A stretch of 64,000 bases of DNA, from positions 526,848-590,847 of the forward strand of contig CATKHK010000013.1 of assembly GCA_949751835.1 (NCBI GenBank), given 5' to 3'. The number at the start of each line of letters is the position of its first letter. Positions within the stretch are counted from its first letter, which is position 1. Of the stretch, positions 55,337 to 64,000 are shown piece after piece. This DNA comes from Blepharisma japonicum (Eukaryota > Ciliophora > Heterotrichea > Heterotrichida > Blepharismidae). A program made the position numbers and the translations under genes. A model generated the notes under the pieces. It worked only from the letters and a program-made list of their open reading frames with translations. It was not told the origin of the DNA and did no database searches.

Positions 55337-56245
55337 TTAATCCAATATAACTCTATGCCAATTTAAAGCAGGGATTCCTTTGAATTTAGCAGGGCCATAC
55401 ACGTCAGAAAGCTTGGTTGTTCCTACTTTGGTTGGAGTTGGCAATAAATCTTTAGATAAAAGCTTATAGAGCTGCGTATAGTGGCTAGGGTAAAATAAGT
55501 CTCCTACACAGTCATAGCTTCCTATGGTAGCTGCAAGTTGCTGTCCAAACCCATCATGGGAAGGGGTGGTCACATTTGCGTACTTGCTAAGGACTTCTAC
55601 TATTTCTTTCCATGATAATACTTCAGGGCCTGCTAGTTCTACAGTTTCGCCTGGTTTTAGCTCTTTAAATGCTTTCAATGCATCTGCTTCGTGAACTGGC
55701 TGGAATTTGCTTTTCCCACCGTTTGCGGTTAGGAGAGTCTGAGAGGTTGATAATGATTCAAGAGCTTTATGAATAGCTAAAGATGTGCAGTTTTCCCCAA
55801 ATAGTAAATTTGTCCTTAAAACAGAGAATTCAGGAATAAGCAAGCGGACTTTGGAAATAGTCTCTTGGATAAGCTTTTCTGGGTCTCCGTCTAGGCCATT
55901 CAATTGGTCTAGTTCATGAGGACCAACCCATGTAAAGTTTTTAATTCCTGCATTTTTTGCATATCCTGCTGCTTTTTCAAGGTAAAAGTTTTTGCCGAAT
56001 GCTAACTTGAAATAGTCGTGAGTCACAACTATCACGTCTTTTGAGCCTTCAATACACTGACGAAGATTTAATGAATAATGCAGAGGATGTTTTACAATCT
56101 TGTCACCGATTTCTTCTTGAAGACCGTAAACAGCTTTGCGGTAAGGATACATGTCAGCAAGTCTTATTTCTGAGTATTGTCCGGCTAAGGCTCGAATAAG
56201 ATATCTTCCAAAGAAGTTGGCTCCTCCAATCACTGTCAATGCCAT
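55337..56245 (-). CDS. NDUFA9-like NAD(P)-binding epimerase-fold subunit of complex I
   Basis: 302 aa. Rossmann start 'LTVIGGANFFGRYLIRALA' (GxxxxxG-type), 'VIVVTHDYF', 'YAKNAGIKNFTWVGPH' and 'FSVLRTNLLFGE' follow the extended short-chain dehydrogenase pattern of NDUFA9, in which the usual YxxxK is lost. A role as accessory subunit of mitochondrial complex I is the best guess; a distant nucleotide-sugar epimerase is the alternative. No obvious targeting peptide or TGA codon. Confidence 0.72.
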   Translation of the reverse strand: MALTVIGGANFFGRYLIRALAGQYSEIRLADMYPYRKAVYGLQEEIGDKIVKHPLHYSLNLRQCIEGSKDVIVVTHDYFKLAFGKNFYLEKAAGYAKNAGIKNFTWVGPHELDQLNGLDGDPEKLIQETISKVRLLIPEFSVLRTNLLFGENCTSLAIHKALESLSTSQTLLTANGGKSKFQPVHEADALKAFKELKPGETVELAGPEVLSWKEIVEVLSKYANVTTPSHDGFGQQLAATIGSYDCVGDLFYPSHYTQLYKLLSKDLLPTPTKVGTTKLSDVYGPAKFKGIPALNWHRVILD

Positions 56246-56469
56246 TTTTATGGTTTTGATTATGCATATTGAAGAATAAAGATTTACTTGGGTACAATTT
56301 TAAACAATGCTTCACTCCTATATAATTTTTCTCAATTAATCAAGACATTATTAAATAATTATTACTATGCTTTTATTATTATATTTATTATTTAGCTCCT
56401 ATTTATTTGATAGCTATTTTTGTTACGCTTTTTATAGGATAGTTTATTTAAAATTAAATATAAATACCT

Positions 56470-58602
56470 TTATTGAAACATCCTCAGTCTGAATCCTGTA
56501 TTGCTATCAATCATATACATACCTTGAGATTTTTCTTCTTCCGATATTGAAGGTAAATATTTGATTTTATTTTCACCTTCATAATTAACTTCCCAGAAAA
56601 TTCCATTTTGAATAGAATCTTGCTCAAATTCTATTAGTTTACCATTGTCATCATATAGTGGACAAATACACAATAAATCAATATTTGAAACGTCAATTTC
56701 TTCAATTTCTTGAGTTTTATTTACTGGCACTCGTGATAGGGTTAAAGAGTTCCAAATATAGTTATCATTTTTGTCTTTTTCATAATCTATTGAAGTATTA
56801 TTTTCAGTGTAATGCTTGATAAAGTATCTTCCTGATCTATCTCTTTCTAGGTTAAAACAAGGATTGTCATTGTCTGTTGAGGAAATTGGAGGAATTATAT
56901 CAAAAGGACGAACTTGCTTAACAGGAGTATAAACAAACTCTTCATCATTAGGGATTGATATAGAGGTTTCTAAGATTTCACTATTTTCTTGGTTGTCAAA
57001 ACAGACAACATCATCGTCATCCTCTGAAGTATTTTCTTGAGGAGTCATTGGCAAGTTTTCTTGCTCTTCTTCAATAGAAGTGCTTTTATCTTCTATCTCT
57101 TCTTTTTCATTCTTTTCTATTCCAGCGTTAATTAATTCATCTGGATTGTCAGTTGTGGTATTATTAAGAATATCAAAATTTTCTCCAGAAAATTCTGGGC
57201 TTTCTTCTAGATTAACTAAGTTTTCATCAATATTTCCTAAGTTTTCATCAAGATTAGCTGAGTTTTCATTAATATTTTCTAACCTTTCATCTATGCTTGC
57301 TGAGCTTTCATCTATGCTTGCTGAGCTTTCATCTATGCTTGCTGAGCTTTCATCTATGCTTGCTGAACTTTCATCTACGCTTGCTGAGTTTTCATAAGGA
57401 TAAACTGAATTCTCATCAATTTCTACTGTTGAGTTTCCATCAACAATAGCTGGACCCTCTTCAATATTTACTGTGTTCTCATCGACTTCAATTGAACTTT
57501 TATCAGCGCTAGCTGAGGTCTCATTAAGATCAGTTAAGCTTTTAAAAGTATCCTCTAGGTTTCCGTCAAGACCAGCTTCAACTGCATGCTTATCAAAACT
57601 GGTTGAGATCTCATCTATGTCAGCTGGGCTGCTATCAAGATCAACTGAATTTTGGTCCAAATTTTCTATAATATTTTCTTCGCTTGCAAAGTCTTGATTT
57701 ATAATATCATTTTCATCAAATGTAATGCCTTCTTCTTCATCAGCAGTGGCATTAGTATTATTCAAACTTTCCTTAAAAGTTTCTGTTTCATCGGATACTC
57801 CAGAATTACTAACACTTTCATCATTTTGAAGGCTAGTTTCTATATCTATATCATAAGCTTCTTCTTCATTACCATCTGTATCTAAATTGTCAATGTCCTC
57901 TGAGTCTAAAATATCATTTCTATCAGAACTTATGGTTATATTTCCATCGCTCCAAAAGATTTCATCACTATCGGTATTTTCACTTGAATTTTCCATAAAA
58001 TAAGTACTCAGATCATCATCATCTTCATCAGCAGAAATCAATAAAAATAAGTTATCCTCCTCTATCAACCCTTCATCTTCATTTTCCTCTTCTAAAAATA
58101 CCATATTTTCACAAGCAATTCTCCTATACTCATATCGTGAATACCCTGCATCATAATCTTCAATATATGTTCAATTATTTTCGTCTCCTGTTATCTCAAA
58201 CTTCACATTGCTTCCATTTTCATAGCATCATAGCTTCCAGCTTTTTCCTTGCTTATCTATTTCTATATTATTGCCTATACATCTTTCGACTTGTTCAATT
58301 ACTCGAAATTGATAATTAGGATTTCCTTCAGCTTGACTTGTATAATAAGTTCATGACATAGGAGAATAAATTTTTCTGAAGGTTACTTCTTCTTCTCCAT
58401 CTATACAGGAATAACAGTATGTTGGCCAGGTATGCCCTCTTGAATCTATTTCAGATTGGGTATATTTGCAGTCGCTAATTGGGCAGCTTGAAACTTGGTG
58501 ATAGAGGTTTCCTGACTCAAGAAGACCTAGGAAGCTATCTGTATTTGCTTGTGAGCTTGGAATGGATAGTATTGTGATGTAAAAAATCGTCGTTAAAAGC
58601 AT
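56470..58602 (-). CDS. Secreted acidic protein with SSASIDE repeats
   Basis: 710 aa, joined across four TGA codons. Signal peptide 'MLLTTIFYITILSIPSSQA'. A Cys-containing N-terminal part (about 20-165, 'SSCPISDCKYTQSE') precedes a strongly acidic middle region. Five tandem SSASIDE units lie at about residues 405-440, then variants of 'N-x-D/E-E-N'. The C-terminal 150 aa are a folded, aromatic-rich domain ('RSGRYFIKHYTEN'). It may be a surface-coat, granule or Ca2+-binding protein. No known family. Confidence 0.78.
57284..57388 (-). repeat. Five tandem 21-nt repeats (coding)
   Basis: On the plus strand the unit is CTTTCATCTATGCTTGCTGA plus G; copies start at 57284, 57305, 57326, 57347 and 57368. 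The last has two changes and the first four are nearly identical, which suggests recent expansion or slippage. Each unit encodes SSASIDE on the minus strand. Confidence 0.9.
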
Positions 58603-58698
58603 ACGTTAAAAATAAAAATGTTTTAAAATGATTCCAAAACAAAAAATGATGGTAATTAAGCTAAAATTTAATAGAAGAATGCTATTTTATGATTAAAT

Positions 58699-61011
58699 CT
58701 ATATGATTTTTGTCACTTTATGGAGTGATACAATTAACCTACGCAAAGTGTCTGAAGACTGATCAGTCCTTTTCGTAATTAGTACATCTCTAAGCGTTTT
58801 GACTTGATCTTGAAGCTTCTGCACCTTAATCTCATAATCCTGTGTTTCTTTTTCATGCTCACCAGTAATCCTATCACTATTTCTTTTATATTCTTCTATT
58901 TCTTTATTAAATTCTTGCTTTTCTTTTTCATTTATCTCCTTCAAAATATTGATTTCATTATTATATCTTCTATTGAGCTCTTCTATATCAGGCACCTCGG
59001 AATTCGTTGTTAATAAATCAAGCTCTTTAATAGTAAACTCTCTTTGCTGCTTCTCAACGACTTCTTTTAAGCTTTTAATTTCATTTTCCATCATTTCAGC
59101 TCTCATATCTTTTTCATTATTTGATTTATTTAGTGCTGAATTTTTGCGTTTTTTTAATTCCTGCTCTAACAAAATATTATTTCTTTGCAACTTTTCAAAT
59201 TTTTCTTTTTCTTCGTGAAGTGTGTTTTCATAGATTGAGAGTTTTGAGACTAATGCATCTAGCTCAGATTTTAGTGAAATTTCTGTATCGCTAGGAGCTT
59301 TGTTTTGAAGTTTTTGGCTTGCTTGGTCAATTTGGTTTAAAAGGAAAATTGTATATTGCTCATTTTTGGCATTTTCTTCTTTTGCTTCATTTAGTTGAAT
59401 CTGCAAATCAGCAATTTCTTTATTTTTGGATTCTAATGTGATGTCTGGGCTGATTACTGAGGGTAAATTCAAAGTATTTTTATTTTGCTGCTGCAATTGA
59501 TGGTTTAAAACTATTTGACTTTCGAGCTGTGTCTTGTAGCTTTCATATTCATTTTGCAATTTATTATATTTTAAATAAAGTGAATTTTTTTCATCAGTAA
59601 TTTGATTTAATTGAGAAATATGATTAAGGCTGACTTGCTTTATATTTTCATCAAATAAACTGAACATCTTTTCAATATTTTCATAGTCTATTTTTGAATT
59701 AGAAATTTCATTGTTCATTGCAGCGTTTAAATTTTTAAGTTTAGCAAGCTCTTGATGGTAGAGTTCAACTTTTGCAAGATTTTCATCCAAATTTACTTGC
59801 ATTTCATTTATCGTACTATTTTTAATGCTCAATTCACTCAGCAAATAACTGTTTTCTTTTGTTTTAGTTTCCAACTCGATTCTCAAGTTTCTATCTTTTT
59901 CTTCAAGTTCTTGCATTCTTTCATGCAAATAAGCTACTTCTGCGTCTAATTTGCATTTTTGTAGCCGAAAATTTGTCAGCTCTTCATGCTCCTTATTAAA
60001 ATTTTTTGGTTTATGTGAAAACGCTGAATAAATTTCAATAGGTTTTGCAAGGAATTCTTTTAATTTATGATTTTTGTATTTCAGCTCCATTTCAAGTCTT
60101 TTTAATTTCTCTCTCAAACAATCATTTTCATTTTGTATTTCTCTTGTGTTTTCATTGTCAACCTGAGGAGAGTCTCTAATGGTTTCCAATATTTTTTTTA
60201 ATAAGTCTTGGCTGCTCATTTCATTTCCTTGGCTATTATTAGCTTGATCAATTAATTTTAAGTTTATTATCTTCAAGTTATCGTTTTCTGTCTGCGCATT
60301 TTTTAGGTTTAATTGGAGCTTTGCAATTTCATCTAATTGAATTTTTTGTGCATTAGAAAGATCTTGAAAAGCCCATGATAAGGACTGATAAGAAAGATAT
60401 AGCTTTTCATAGCTATCTTTAATATTAAAAAGTGACTTATTTTTTTGGCCAAAATCTGTCATATAATTTTTTAATTCAGCTTCAGAACTTATTTTTCACT
60501 CTGAAAATAATGCTACTGCTTCTGTCTTTACAGATTGGATTTCTTCTTTTAAGCTATTAATGGGGGATTTTAAATCAGCTATTTTTTCTTTTCAGCTTTT
60601 ATTAGTTTCTTCTAATTTTTCTTTTAGTTTTTGGATTCTTCTCGAATCAAGACAGTGAAGCTTTTTAAAACTTTTCAATTGCTTTATTTTAGTGCCTAAT
60701 TTTTCACTTAAAATCGCTTCATTGCTACGCTCTTCTTCTTTTCCTGCCTCTGACATTGGATTCAGGATCGTTTTATCTATTAACTTCTTCAGCTCAAAAA
60801 TTTGTGTCTGAAGCTTGATTTTTTCATTAAAATGTGCTGTTTGCATAGCTAGAATTTTCTGATCTTTTTCACCAATCTCTTTTTCTAACACACTTATTCT
60901 TTCATTATCAAACTTATCAAAATACGACAGGTTTTCAATATTTCCAGCATATTCTTGATAAATGCCAGGATTTTCAGCGTTAGTGTCAATCTGCATTTCA
61001 GAATTTTGCAT
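58699..61011 (-). CDS. Long coiled-coil protein, unknown function
   Basis: 770 aa, almost all heptad-rich helix from about residue 40 to the end ('QKILAMQTAHFNEKIKLQTQ', 'EELTNFRLQKCKLDAEVAYL'). Two TGA codons (Trp) join its parts ('NKSWKEKIAD', 'LFSEWKISSEA'). ATG 61011 was chosen over an in-frame TTG at 61041. Typical of centriole, basal-body or Golgi tether proteins; no specific family recognised. Divergent from the next gene with 29 nt between start codons. Confidence 0.75.
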
Positions 61012-61040
61012 TATAAGTTTAATATTATTGTACAAAAACA

Positions 61041-61937
61041 ATGTTTAATGTATACGCATATGACCAAAAGTTGAAAGAAAGGACAGAAAGAGACAAAGAA
61101 ATGCAAAAAGCATTCAAACAAAGGCAAAGAGACTTAAAAGTGAGGGAAAAGCTTAATGATAATTATGATCATAGAATTGGACAATTTATAGTAAACATGA
61201 TTAAAGAGCCGATAAGGATCAAGAGCTATCAAAGACCTCTGGAAACTGTAGGAAGAATGACTGACCCACAAAAGTTTAAAGGCCAAGCTCATATCATACT
61301 GAAAGGCTATCAGTCAGAAAAACAAAGACTGGAAGAGTCATTGAAAAATAATCAGTATCTTAGTTCAGTTCCTTTAAACTTTTTCGAGAAGTGACGCGAG
61401 AGAGATGAAGAGAAAGAATTAAATGAAAGGATGTATTTCAAACCTCGCACAAATTTAGAAAGAATTAAAGACGAGCTAATGGCAAGGCATATAGATATAA
61501 CTGAAATCGGTGATGATCATAAAAAGAAGCCCAAACAAAAATCAAAAAAAGGACTCAGAAATTCTATGTCAAGCCATGAAGAAAGAAAGCCTGATCCAAA
61601 AGATGAGCATTTCGGCCCAAAAGAAATTTTTGCAAGTCTCCATAAAAAGACTTACTTTAAAAGTGTCAAAAGCATACTTAGTAGTAGCTTGACTAACTTT
61701 CATAAAAGTTCTCCTTCATTAGATCCAAAGATTCTTCGAGAAATTAGAGCTACAATAAAACCAAGTGACCTTAAACCACAAGAGCTTCCTATGCTAGCCA
61801 CTGAATGTTTGAAATCATGTGACGTTCAAAAAGAGGCTAATGCAGATTATTTGAGATCTGGCCAAGGAAAGTTAGTAGGCAATCCTGATATGTCTGTAAT
61901 AGAGACATATGAGTTATTGAATAAAATTTCAAAATAA
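61041..61937 (+). CDS. Basic protein with an F-x-P motif, unknown function
   Basis: 298 aa, Lys/Arg/Glu-rich, helical first 100 aa, one TGA (Trp, 'FEKWRERDEEKEL'). Contains 'MYFKPRTNLERIKDEL', similar in type to the F-x-P repeats of the genes at 27303 and 45008, and 'DPKILREIRATIKPSDL'. Probable ciliary or cytoskeletal protein by resemblance only. No family recognised. Confidence 0.65.
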
Positions 61938-61968
61938 TTATAAGCTTTCTTTTTAAGAATTATATAAA

Positions 61969-62676
61969 ATGGATAGCAATAGTATTACCACATCAGCAAT
62001 CATAGACGATGATTTTACTGAGCAAACATTAAAAGGTGTATCAAATTTGTTAGGCGAAAAGACAGGTTTTGCCCTCCAAACTACAAATTTCCAATCCGCA
62101 GGGCTATCTTCGTCAATCGAGCCTACAATTCAAAATGTCGTCGCAACAGCAAACATGCAATGCAAACTGGACCTAAAACAAATTGCATTAAAAGCCAGAA
62201 ATGCCGAATACAACCCCAAAAGATTTGCAGCTGTAATTATGAGGATCAGGGAGCCTAAAACCACAGCGCTTATCTTTTCTTCCGGAAAAATGGTAGTCAC
62301 AGGAGCCAAAGATGAAACCCAAGCCCGAAACGCTACCAGAAAATTCACGAGAATTATCCAAAAAATTGATTTTCCTGCCAAATTTTCTGAGTTTAAAATC
62401 CAAAACTTAGTTGCTTCTGTAGATGTGAAATTCCCGATAAGACTTGAAGGGTTGGCAATAAAACATTTCAACTTTTCTAGCTATGAGCCTGAAGTCTTCC
62501 CAGGGCTAATATACAGAATGATGACGCCAAAAGTAGCGCTGCTGATTTTTGTATCAGGGAAACTGGTGCTAACTGGAGCGAAGACAAGAGGAGATATCAA
62601 AGAAGCTTTTGATAAAATTTATCCTGTGCTGAAAGAGTTCCAGAAAGATAAAGAATTAATAACTACTAGAATATAA
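61969..62676 (+). CDS. TBP: TATA-box-binding protein
   Basis: 235 aa general transcription factor. The two saddle repeats are complete: '[20 protein letters not shown]', '[20 protein letters not shown]', '[17 protein letters not shown]' and, in the second, '[20 protein letters not shown]', '[14 protein letters not shown]', '[14 protein letters not shown]'. The N-terminal 50 aa are short and non-conserved, as usual in protists. No TGA codon. It starts about 30 nt after the previous gene ends. Confidence 0.98.
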   Translation: MDSNSITTSAIIDDDFTEQTLKGVSNLLGEKTGFALQTTNFQSAGLSSSIEPTIQNVVATANMQCKLDLKQIALKARNAEYNPKRFAAVIMRIREPKTTALIFSSGKMVVTGAKDETQARNATRKFTRIIQKIDFPAKFSEFKIQNLVASVDVKFPIRLEGLAIKHFNFSSYEPEVFPGLIYRMMTPKVALLIFVSGKLVLTGAKTRGDIKEAFDKIYPVLKEFQKDKELITTRI

Positions 62677-62773
62677 AAATTATGAATTTTAGATATAATT
62701 TAAGATTTTATGATTGAAGTATCCATTTTAATTGTATCTTCGCGATCTTCAAGCGAGGAAATTTACTTATTAA

Positions 62774-63712
62774 ATGCAGCAGAAGATATCAAGTGAAGCT
62801 AAGAGTGAAGAACCTTTGCCGACATGTGAAAAATCACCAGCCAAGCTTAAATTGTCAACAATATCAACCTATGGTGCTTTGCCATCTTCTTTGTCACAGT
62901 CTACAAAGAAGGTAGTGCCAATAAGCAGATTGGAAAGCAGCTATTTCACTCCGTCGAACCAAAAAGTGTATGTGAAATCAGAAAAGAACACTCCTTTAAA
63001 ACTATATATCGAAAAACCTGGACTTTTCTTTACGAAGAAATCGTTTGAGTTTGACCTTGGAAGTCAAATAAAACAAGCTGCCAGCGCAAAATGCTTTCCA
63101 ATCACTTCTGAAGCTCCTGTAGTGTCTAATTTCCCAATTGAAGACAGCAAAGATGACTGTTCATCAGATTCTTCTAGAAATATAAGCACAAATAGTCATC
63201 TTATCCCTATCAAGCTAATAAAGATTACCTCTCCTGCAATGTGTAGGATCTGTTTGGACTCTGAAAAATCTGAAGATTTAATTAGCCCTTGCAAGTGTAA
63301 AGGCACCCAAAAGTTTGTGCACCAAGAATGCTTGAAAATTTGGCTTCTACAAAGCAAAAGAGGAAATCATGAGATTTCTTCATGTGAACTGTGTCATCAG
63401 CCTCTGAAAATGAGCTTCAATTATACCACTGAATGAAGCCCTTGTAGCAAAGGAACTAGTGTGGCTTGGATTTCATGTATGATTGGTTTCTTTATAATGT
63501 GTGTAGTGATTTTCATGTTTTATTTTGCTTCAGTAGAGCATATACATGAAGATTTAATGATAATTATTTTTGGGTCTATGCTGGGGATGCTTGCTTGCTT
63601 TTGCTTTTTATTGTCATTTGCGTCTTCAGTTGAAAATTGTTTTGATAGAAAAGTTGTGGAATGAAAAATTGAAGAGCATATTTTGCAGACTGAAAATTTA
63701 ACAATTAATTAA
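62774..63712 (+). CDS. RING-CH (MARCH-type) membrane E3 ubiquitin ligase
   Basis: 312 aa. The N-terminal 150 aa are Ser/Lys-rich. C4HC3 RING-CH at about 155-210: 'CRICLDSEKSEDLISPCKCK', 'FVHQECLKIWLLQS' and 'CELCHQPL'. Two transmembrane helices follow ('GFFIMCVVIFMFYFAS', 'IIFGSMLGMLACFCFLLS'), as in MARCH proteins that ubiquitinate membrane cargo. Two TGA codons (63434, 63662) join the tail. The closest protein gene to the rDNA. Confidence 0.9.
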
Positions 63713-63878
63713 TTATGCTTTATTAAAAAACTTTATTAAGAAATTATTTTGTGTTATTAAAGAAATATATCAAATTAATAAAGACAATATAAAAAAATGT
63801 AAAAAAGAAATTAATCATAAATTCATGAAAACTAAAGACAGTTTCCATACCCCAGCAGAGATAAATATACAGAGGGTG
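63713..63878. other. Spacer between RING-CH gene and rRNA 3' end
   Basis: 166 nt of AT-rich sequence with A-runs and T-runs, the 3' flank of the rRNA gene. Transcripts of the RING-CH gene and the rRNA gene converge here. A run of seven A (63791-63797, T on the rRNA strand) lies about 85 nt downstream of the rRNA 3' end; its role is unknown. Confidence 0.4.
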
Positions 63879-64000
63879 ACAAATCGAAGGAAGGAGGCTG
63901 GATCTCAGTAGATCGTAAGACAAGCTTACTCTCGTACGTACAATCCCTCGTTCCATGTAAGTGGTCTGCAAAAGATTTGTCCCAGTCACTATTTGGTACA
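63879..64000 (-). rRNA. Large-subunit (28S) rRNA, 3' end, cut by the window edge
   Basis: Read on the minus strand, 'TCTTACGATCTACTGAGATC' followed by 'CAGCC' and 'GATTTGT' matches the 3' end of eukaryotic 25S/28S rRNA ('TTACGATCTGCTGAGATTAA...GATTTGT' in yeast), and further in 'GGGACAAATCTTTTG' matches 'GGGGATAAATCATTTG'. The 3' end is placed at 63879 by the GATTTGT end. Only the last ~122 nt lie in the window. Confidence 0.88.

Noticed and set aside
57080-57397. Plus-strand frame of 105 codons with Leu/Ser repeats
   Set aside because: Antisense shadow of the 21-nt repeats of the acidic secreted protein; the repeat keeps both strands open.
63744-63989. Minus-strand 81-codon frame at the right end
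   Set aside because: It overlaps the rRNA 3' end; the rRNA match explains the conservation and the frame is incidental.

Overview
The window looks like macronuclear DNA of a heterotrich ciliate, most likely Blepharisma or a close relative. Three things in the sequence say so. (1) In-frame TGA codons fall where conserved proteins carry tryptophan (RPP14 'KLWCALTLLG', SEH1 'VWRVSW', the KDEL receptor 'ILWSFSIFLE', sphingomyelinase 'VVWTGD'), while genes end only in TAA or TAG. So UGA is read as Trp and nearly every long gene looks fragmented under the standard code. (2) Seven introns can be placed with exact frame restoration, and all are 15 or 16 nt with GT...AG ends. (3) Intergenic DNA is short and very AT-rich. 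All coordinates below join the fragments across TGA and the tiny introns.

Layout. 0.7-7.6 kb: a plus-strand row with acid sphingomyelinase, a TPR protein, a P-loop kinase-like protein, a SHIPPO-type axonemal protein and an RNase P/MRP subunit. 7.7-15.1 kb: an RCC1-repeat/helical protein, two proteins of unknown function and a retinoblastoma (RB) pocket protein. 15.5-26.1 kb: RecQ4-like helicase, DnaJ-A, IFT25, a BPI-like lipid-binding protein, a glycogen-binding-domain/PP2C fusion, a YY1-like zinc-finger protein with a tiny divergent ORF, and a membrane RING protein. 26.3-27.3 kb: a decayed 5'-truncated LINE with a 14-bp target-site duplication, inserted exactly at the 3' end of the next gene. 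27.3-44.9 kb: an F-x-P repeat protein, UCH deubiquitinase, three protein kinases (two with altered DFG motifs, one of them a CDPK), MFS transporter, PACRG, PLAC8, SEH1, a PDI-like protein with a broken frame, and ELP3. 45.0-63.7 kb: a second F-x-P repeat protein, Yippee, KDEL receptor, Trf4-type nucleotidyltransferase, metallophosphoesterase, a short UTP6, NDUFA9-like protein, an acidic secreted repeat protein, two coiled-coil or basic proteins, TBP and a RING-CH membrane protein. From about 63.88 kb to the end lies the 3' end of a large-subunit rRNA gene on the minus strand.

The genes are ordinary eukaryotic housekeeping, secretory, signalling and ciliary genes (PACRG, IFT25, SHIPPO-type and probable basal-body proteins), not an operon or one pathway. 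Packing is extreme: divergent start codons lie 10, 20 and 29 bp apart, and one convergent pair has no base between its stop codons. I found no tRNA gene, CRISPR array or prokaryote-type element. The most notable items are the CBM48-PP2C fusion, the frame break in the PDI-like gene, the LINE relic at a stop codon, the rDNA junction and the two non-canonical kinases.
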